This document shows, in pieces, positions 59,949 through 64,000 of a stretch of DNA of 64,000 bases (position 1 is its first letter; the number at the start of each line of letters is the position of its first letter). The position numbers and the translations under genes were made by a program. Source of the DNA: an uncultured Corynebacterium sp. (GTDB taxonomy: Bacteria; Actinomycetota; Actinomycetes; Mycobacteriales; Mycobacteriaceae); the NCBI GenBank assembly GCA_943913645.1, contig CALTYZ010000012.1, positions 10,266 through 74,265 of the forward strand. The letters run 5' to 3'. Below the pieces are notes generated by a model that made no database searches, had not been told where the DNA came from, and was given only the letters and a program-made list of their open reading frames with translations.

Positions 59949-60353
59949 TTATTGCTCAGCGCTGCGGTTGTCGAGTTCCGTGTGGCTGAGACCATCGATG
60001 AAAACGTCGCGCAGCTTGCCTGTGCGAGGATCGTCAAGATGGCCGTTTACCAACCCGTTGAACCCATAAACCTCGCGCGTACCTACGTAATCAATAAGAC
60101 GCACTGAACGCGTGTCGCCTGGCTCGAAACGGACGGCTGTCCCGGCCGGGATATCGAGTCGTTTGCCCACAGCGCTTTGGCGATCGAACGCGAGAGCACT
60201 GTTGGTCTCAGCAAAGTGAAAGTGAGAACCAACCTGCACTGCTCGGTCACCCGTATTTGTCACCTCTAGCGTGATTGCTTCACGCCCCTCGTTCAGGGTG
60301 ACACTTGCATCAGTAGTGAAATACTCACCTGGAACCATGGCTACCTCGCTCAC
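59949..60353 (-). CDS. ureB: Urease beta subunit UreB
   Basis: The 134 residues contain VPGEYFTTDASVTLNEGREA, VEVTNTGDRAVQVGSHFHFAETN-like text and the basic rim GKRLDIPAGTAVRFEPGDTR. The start is GTG 60353 overlapping ureA by 4 bp, or ATG 60338. Structural subunit. Confidence 0.96.
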   Translation of the reverse strand: MSEVAMVPGEYFTTDASVTLNEGREAITLEVTNTGDRAVQVGSHFHFAETNSALAFDRQSAVGKRLDIPAGTAVRFEPGDTRSVRLIDYVGTREVYGFNGLVNGHLDDPRTGKLRDVFIDGLSHTELDNRSAEQ

Positions 60354-60652
60354 CTGATTGGATTGTGGACGGTTACAAGCTTGGTGCCGTCAACAAACGT
60401 CGCCTCGACCTGCACCTCATTGACCATTTCAGCAACACCTTCCATCACATCGGCTCGCGTCAGCAGTTTCGTGCCTTCGCTCATCGCTTCGGCGACGCTT
60501 TTTCCGTCGCGGGCCATCTCCATCACCTCATCGGCGATGAACGCGATGGCCTCAGGGTGGTTAAGCTTCACCCCTCGTTGCTTCCTGCGTCTCGCTACTT
60601 GGGCAGCGACAACGATCAGTAGTTTGTCTTTTTCTTTCTGAGTCAACTGCAT
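60350..60652 (-). CDS. ureA: Urease gamma subunit UreA
   Basis: The 100 residues start MQLTQKEKDKLLIVVAAQVA and include GVKLNHPEAIAFIADEVMEMARDG and FVDGTKLVTVHNPI, typical of UreA. AAGGGGG lies about 11 nt before ATG. First gene of ureABCEFGD; the 108-bp gap before it contains an AT-rich stretch (TAAAAT on the minus strand) that may be the promoter. Confidence 0.97.
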   Translation of the reverse strand: MQLTQKEKDKLLIVVAAQVARRRKQRGVKLNHPEAIAFIADEVMEMARDGKSVAEAMSEGTKLLTRADVMEGVAEMVNEVQVEATFVDGTKLVTVHNPIR

Positions 60653-60760
60653 TCGGGCATATCCCCCTTGATCCCTCTGGTTCTGATGATTCTACGTATC
60701 GATTCGAGAATTTTATGCTTATGAAAGTGTATGCCTATAGAAAGGCTCGAGTAAAGGGAA

Positions 60761-61666
60761 TTATTCTTCGGGCTTGTTCCTCCTCGGTGCCAGTAAGAGG
60801 ATGATCCAAACCGACAGTACGAACGGCCAGGTGTACACAGGCACCGGGAGGTAGCTCATCCCGGCCTGCACCGCAACAGCCAGAACCACCCCGGCCAGGC
60901 AACCGCAAACGCGAAGCGGAAAGCTTTTTGAAGCCCAAAAAACCGCACCGATCGCGATAGCGACCAAAATGGACGGGTAGATCAACAAACCGGTGGAGAG
61001 GGCTTGCATGTCGGGGTGAAGCAGAGCGCTTGCGCCAAGACCGAAGACGCTGCCGAGGATTGCGAATCCGCAGATGCTGCGTGAGGCTACCGCGAGTCCG
61101 GCGATGATTAACACACCTGCGAGTACGCCATCTGCCAGTACGACCTCGGAAAAACCGCGGAGGATTCCGGAGCCAAGCCCTGTAATCCACTGGGCCGGGG
61201 TCGATGGCTCTGGAAGCGGCGCCGGCTCAACACCCTCCCACGTTCCGTGGAGCGGCCCGAGCAGCAGCCCCGCTACGCAGCAAAACGGGGCTGTGAGGAC
61301 GGGGAGCGCCTCGATTCGGGCCAGCGCGGCATGCACGGCAATAGTGGCGAGTGCCCCGACGATCGTGAACGTGACGGCGGGGCCGACAGGAGCGCCAGAA
61401 GCAGCGACCGCTGCGCCGACGAGCGCCCCGTTATAGCCATGCAGTCCTCGACTCACACCCTCGAGGCGCAAAACGCTCGCTGTGAGGGTTTCGACAGCAA
61501 CCCCGAGTACCGCACCTGCAGCTAACCGTGGGCTGCCCAGGGCTATGCCAGCGAGTATGAGTAGCCCGCTTAGGGCGTTTTCCGCCAAAAAGATCTGCGA
61601 GATGCCGCGCAGACACGAAGCTGTGACTCCCCCTATGCGCTCCACGCGGTTGAATGTACTCCGCAC
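60761..61666 (-). CDS. UT-family urea transporter
   Basis: This is a membrane protein of about 301 residues with the internal duplication of UT channels. Repeat one has LRGISQIFLAENALSGLLIL and SRGLHGYNGALVGAA, and repeat two LRGFSEVVLADGVLAGVLI and FGLGASALLHPDM. It passes urea into the cell for the adjacent urease. The start is uncertain: GTG 61666 is chosen, GTG 61645 is possible, and the open frame runs up to 61765. Confidence 0.88.
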   Translation of the reverse strand: MRSTFNRVERIGGVTASCLRGISQIFLAENALSGLLILAGIALGSPRLAAGAVLGVAVETLTASVLRLEGVSRGLHGYNGALVGAAVAASGAPVGPAVTFTIVGALATIAVHAALARIEALPVLTAPFCCVAGLLLGPLHGTWEGVEPAPLPEPSTPAQWITGLGSGILRGFSEVVLADGVLAGVLIIAGLAVASRSICGFAILGSVFGLGASALLHPDMQALSTGLLIYPSILVAIAIGAVFWASKSFPLRVCGCLAGVVLAVAVQAGMSYLPVPVYTWPFVLSVWIILLLAPRRNKPEE

Positions 61667-61765
61667 AGAGCTGCACAGTTGAGTGGGGTGCAATACCGAG
61701 GTCGAGCGCGGGTGAACGGGACAATTTCCGGCTGCGGCGGTCAAGGGTTTAACATGTATCCTCAC

Positions 61766-61838
61766 GGGCCTTTAGCTCAGTTGGTAGAGCTACGGACTTT
61801 TAATCCGCAGGTCCCGGGTTCGAGCCCCGGAGGGCCCA
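61766..61838 (+). tRNA. tRNA-Lys (anticodon TTT)
   Basis: The cloverleaf is GGGCCTT/AGGGCCC acceptor (one G-U), D arm GCTC...GAGC, anticodon loop CTTTTAA (TTT), T arm CCGGG-TTCGAGC-CCCGG and discriminator A. CCA is not encoded. It closes the urease region; its 5' end faces the cluster. Confidence 0.96.
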
Positions 61839-61899
61839 CAAAAACCGCCATCACAATGAAACCGTGAATAAGCCAGGAGACCTCGTGGCGTGAATTGAC

Positions 61900-62724
61900 A
61901 TGAACAGCAGCGTTTTGCCCGACATGGTGCCGGCAATCGCTGTTGCGTTTGGCTTGACGCTTCTCGCCGGATTGTCCACTGGCCTCGGCGGGTTGATCGT
62001 CGCGGTCAAACAGCGACCCAGTGAGGAATTTCTCGCTGGGTCCCTCGGCCTTTCGGCCGGGGTGATGATCTTTATCTCTTTGGTGGAGCTCTTGCCGCAA
62101 GGCATTGCTGATCTGGTTGATGCCGGAAACCCCCGTGCACAGGTATGGGGGTTGGTGGCGTTCTTCGCCGGTATCGCACTCATTGGGATTATTGACCGGT
62201 TCGTACCGGAAGAGGTCAACCCACACGAAGAACCCCACAGCCTGGACCATCCCCGTGGCCTCAGCCAAAAGCGGATGCGACAGGTGGGCGTGCTCACCGC
62301 TGTGGCCATCGCTGTGCACAACTTCCCTGAAGGCTTTGCCACGTTCATGGTTGCACTCGATGATCCGGTCATCGCGGTTCCGATTGCGGTCGCGATCGCC
62401 ATCCACAACATTCCTGAGGGCATTGCGGTGGCGGTGCCCCTGCGCGAAGCGAGCGGATCGAAATGGAAAGCGGCCGGGTGGGCGACCCTTTCAGGACTGG
62501 CCGAGCCCCTCGGGGCACTTGCCGGGTTTGCGGTGCTGCAACCGTTCATCGGCCCGCAAACCTTAGGGCTGACATTTGCAGCCATCGCCGGAGTCATGGT
62601 GTTTGTCAGCTTGGACAAGTTGTTGCCCATCGCGATTGAGACTGGCCGCCACCACACTGCAGTGTATGGGGTGGTCGCCGGCATGGCGGTGATGGCTGTC
62701 AGCCTCGTGCTGCTACCCGGGTAG
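61900..62724 (+). CDS. zupT: ZIP-family metal transporter ZupT
   Basis: The 274 residues have eight helices and the ZIP metal-site motifs AIAVHNFPEGFATF in helix four and AIAIHNIPEGIAVAVPL in helix five, plus SLVELLPQGI. It probably imports zinc or other divalent metals. A histidine loop lies at NPHEEPHSLDHP. No Zur-like box is visible upstream. Confidence 0.92.
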   Translation: MNSSVLPDMVPAIAVAFGLTLLAGLSTGLGGLIVAVKQRPSEEFLAGSLGLSAGVMIFISLVELLPQGIADLVDAGNPRAQVWGLVAFFAGIALIGIIDRFVPEEVNPHEEPHSLDHPRGLSQKRMRQVGVLTAVAIAVHNFPEGFATFMVALDDPVIAVPIAVAIAIHNIPEGIAVAVPLREASGSKWKAAGWATLSGLAEPLGALAGFAVLQPFIGPQTLGLTFAAIAGVMVFVSLDKLLPIAIETGRHHTAVYGVVAGMAVMAVSLVLLPG

Positions 62725-62743
62725 AGCATTACCATTGTTGAGC

Positions 62744-63157
62744 ATGGGGCTTATCCGTTTCGTGCTCAACATCATCTGGTTTTTCACCGCGGGCATTTGG
62801 CTTTTCTTGGCCTACAGCTTTGCCGGCATCATCGCGTGCATCCTGATTGTCACCATCCCGTTCGGCGTCGCCTCATTCCGCATTGCCGGCTACGTCATCT
62901 GGCCGTTCGGCAGGGAAGTGGTCTCGGGAGGAACTGGAGCTGTGGGGATGTTGGCCAACATCATCTGGTTCATTGTTGCGGGGGTGTGGCTTGCCATGGG
63001 GCACATCGCTACCGCAGTCGTGCAGGCGATCACCATCATCGGACTGCCAATGGCGTGGGCGAACCTCAAGCTCATCCCGGTGACCTGCTTCCCATTCGGG
63101 ACCGAGGTCGTCTCCAGCCGGGATGCACGCTCAGGTTACCTGCCCACGGTGCGCTAA
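62744..63157 (+). CDS. YccF domain membrane protein
   Basis: The 137 residues contain two copies of the YccF unit: LNIIWFFTAGIWLFLAYSFA with TIPFGVASFRIAGYVIWPFG, and ANIIWFIVAGVWLAMGHIAT with IIGLPMAWANLKLIPVTCFP. Inner-membrane protein of unknown function. The start may be TTG 62735. Confidence 0.9.
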   Translation: MGLIRFVLNIIWFFTAGIWLFLAYSFAGIIACILIVTIPFGVASFRIAGYVIWPFGREVVSGGTGAVGMLANIIWFIVAGVWLAMGHIATAVVQAITIIGLPMAWANLKLIPVTCFPFGTEVVSSRDARSGYLPTVR

Positions 63158-63161
63158 CGCC

Positions 63162-63767
63162 TTACTTCCACACCTCGAGCCGGATCAGCGCAATATCGCC
63201 GCTGGGCCCTGCGGTGACCAGTGCGAGCTCGCCGTCGTCGATGACGTGCTGGTCCTTAATCTCCTCCTGGAGGCGTAACTGGAAGCGGTTTTCTTCGCCG
63301 TCGAGCGTGACAGTGCCGAAGCAGGTGTAGGCATTGTGTTCCGCGATTTCCACACCATCAACGTTGACGTCTGAGAGCTGGCCGGTGCCGCGCACCTGGA
63401 AAATTGGTTCGCCAAGGGAAAAATCGGCACCTTTGCCGCCGGCAAGGATGAGCTGGATGATTTCGCGTACGGCAACCGGATCGGCAGTCAACGGCGCTAC
63501 GGAACGGCTGCCAAGCTCGGAGTGGGTGAGGGGGGACAGTTCGTCATCAAGCGCGATGCTCCGATCGCGGTACGTGAATCCGCATTGCGTGCGCTTTCCC
63601 TCAGCGTCTGTGCCTACGATCACCTCAATGCCGACCCGATCATCGCGATCCAGTGCGCGATACGAGCCCTCACGGGTGGTGATGGTGGAGTGCTCAGCGA
63701 GGAGTTCATCCTTGGTGGGGGAGAGCTTCGCATCGTAAATCTGTGCCTCATTCGTGTGCTGTGCCAT
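63162..63767 (-). CDS. Conserved hypothetical protein, possibly maltokinase-cap-like
   Basis: The 201 residues begin MAQHTNEAQIYDAKLSPTKDELL and are beta-rich, with REGSYRALDRDDRVGIEVIVG and HNAYTCFGTVTLDGEENRFQ. The pattern recalls corynebacterial proteins labelled maltokinase N-terminal cap-like, but I am not certain. Soluble, no signal peptide. ATG 63767 has AAAAGG 11 nt upstream. It converges with yccF. Confidence 0.7.
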   Translation of the reverse strand: MAQHTNEAQIYDAKLSPTKDELLAEHSTITTREGSYRALDRDDRVGIEVIVGTDAEGKRTQCGFTYRDRSIALDDELSPLTHSELGSRSVAPLTADPVAVREIIQLILAGGKGADFSLGEPIFQVRGTGQLSDVNVDGVEIAEHNAYTCFGTVTLDGEENRFQLRLQEEIKDQHVIDDGELALVTAGPSGDIALIRLEVWK

Positions 63768-63949
63768 TTGGTGTTCGCCTTTTCCCACTGGTGGTTACTC
63801 GTGTTAACGTATTCGATCCTGATTAACTGTAGCCTGCTGTCCCGGTCGCTGTGTTAGCCGACGTGGTACCCGTTGTGCTGGCCGTTTGGTGGGTTGGAAA
63901 ACGCTGGTCTATGATGACTGAGCTGTTAGTTCAGCGCTGTTAGTACAGC

Positions 63950-64000
63950 GCCCCCATCGTCTAGAGGCCTAGGACTCCGCCCTTTCACGGCGGCAACACG
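63950..64000 (+). tRNA. tRNA-Glu (anticodon TTC), cut by the window edge
   Basis: The first 51 bases are present: acceptor GCCCCCA, TCGTCTAGAGGCC D arm, and anticodon stem CCGCC/GGCGG around CTTTCAC (TTC). The T arm lies outside the window. Confidence 0.93.

Noticed and set aside
61766..61838. tRNA-Lys as an integration site for the urease region
   Set aside because: The urease block lies on the 5' side of the tRNA, no integrase is present, and I found no copy of the tRNA 3' end near 52.3 kb.

Overview
The window is a stretch of chromosome from a moderately high-GC actinobacterium, almost certainly a urease-positive Corynebacterium. The evidence is a CarD with an acidic tail, an IpsA-type LacI regulator beside otsB/otsA, a ThrE exporter, mycothiol synthase MshD, DUF3073 and nitrobindin-family proteins, an ActA-type CoA transferase, and a gene order (radA, lpqE-like lipoprotein, carD, ispD, ispF, cysS, rRNA methyltransferase) that matches mycobacteria. 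I cannot name the species.

Layout. (1) 1-11 kb: the radA/lipoprotein and carD-ispD units, then ispF-cysS-rRNA methyltransferase-ipsA. Between ispD and ispF lies a ~4 kb accessory patch (3270-7230). It holds two YbjN-domain genes, a frameshifted SUKH (SMI1/KNR4) immunity-type gene with a coupled and also frameshifted small ORF, a second C-terminal SUKH fragment, a small orphan gene and a small secreted protein. (2) 11-15.7 kb: a leftward, end-overlapping unit (Lys/Ala-rich histone-tail-like protein, otsA, lipoprotein, otsB) preceded by thrE, with tRNA-Thr. (3) 15.8-18.3 kb: the PhoRS two-component system and a HIT protein. (4) 18.3-39.3 kb: purine biosynthesis genes purD, purB, purC, purSQL, purF and purM, all rightward. 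They are interrupted by an oligopeptidase, a DUF2334 protein, a secreted coiled-coil/cupin protein, a zinc-type ABC transporter with a Zur-like box, a large secreted nuclease, a double hot-dog thioesterase and an SCP-like protein. (5) 39.4-44.2 kb: DUF3073, YgfZ, PabC, a nitrobindin-like protein, an LmeA-like protein and MshD. (6) 44.2-50.5 kb: pstSCAB with a PHO-box-like direct repeat, then convergent phoU and dusB. (7) 50.7-52.3 kb: actA with a clear terminator. (8) 52.4-61.7 kb: a FecCD-type metal/cofactor ABC importer with an ArsR-type regulator, facing a complete ureABCEFGD operon and a UT-family urea transporter. (9) 61.8-64 kb: tRNA-Lys, a ZIP transporter, a YccF protein, a conserved hypothetical protein and the start of tRNA-Glu.

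The genes fit together functionally. PhoRS, pstSCAB/phoU and probably the secreted nuclease make a phosphate-acquisition theme. The urea transporter, urease and metal ABC/ArsR cassette look like a self-contained urea-nitrogen module with its own metal supply, where nickel import is an inference. OtsAB supplies trehalose and IpsA controls inositol-derived lipids. The least ordinary segment is the SUKH/secreted-protein patch between ispD and ispF, which looks like a decaying toxin-immunity-type locus. I saw no insertion sequence, integrase, phage gene or CRISPR array.
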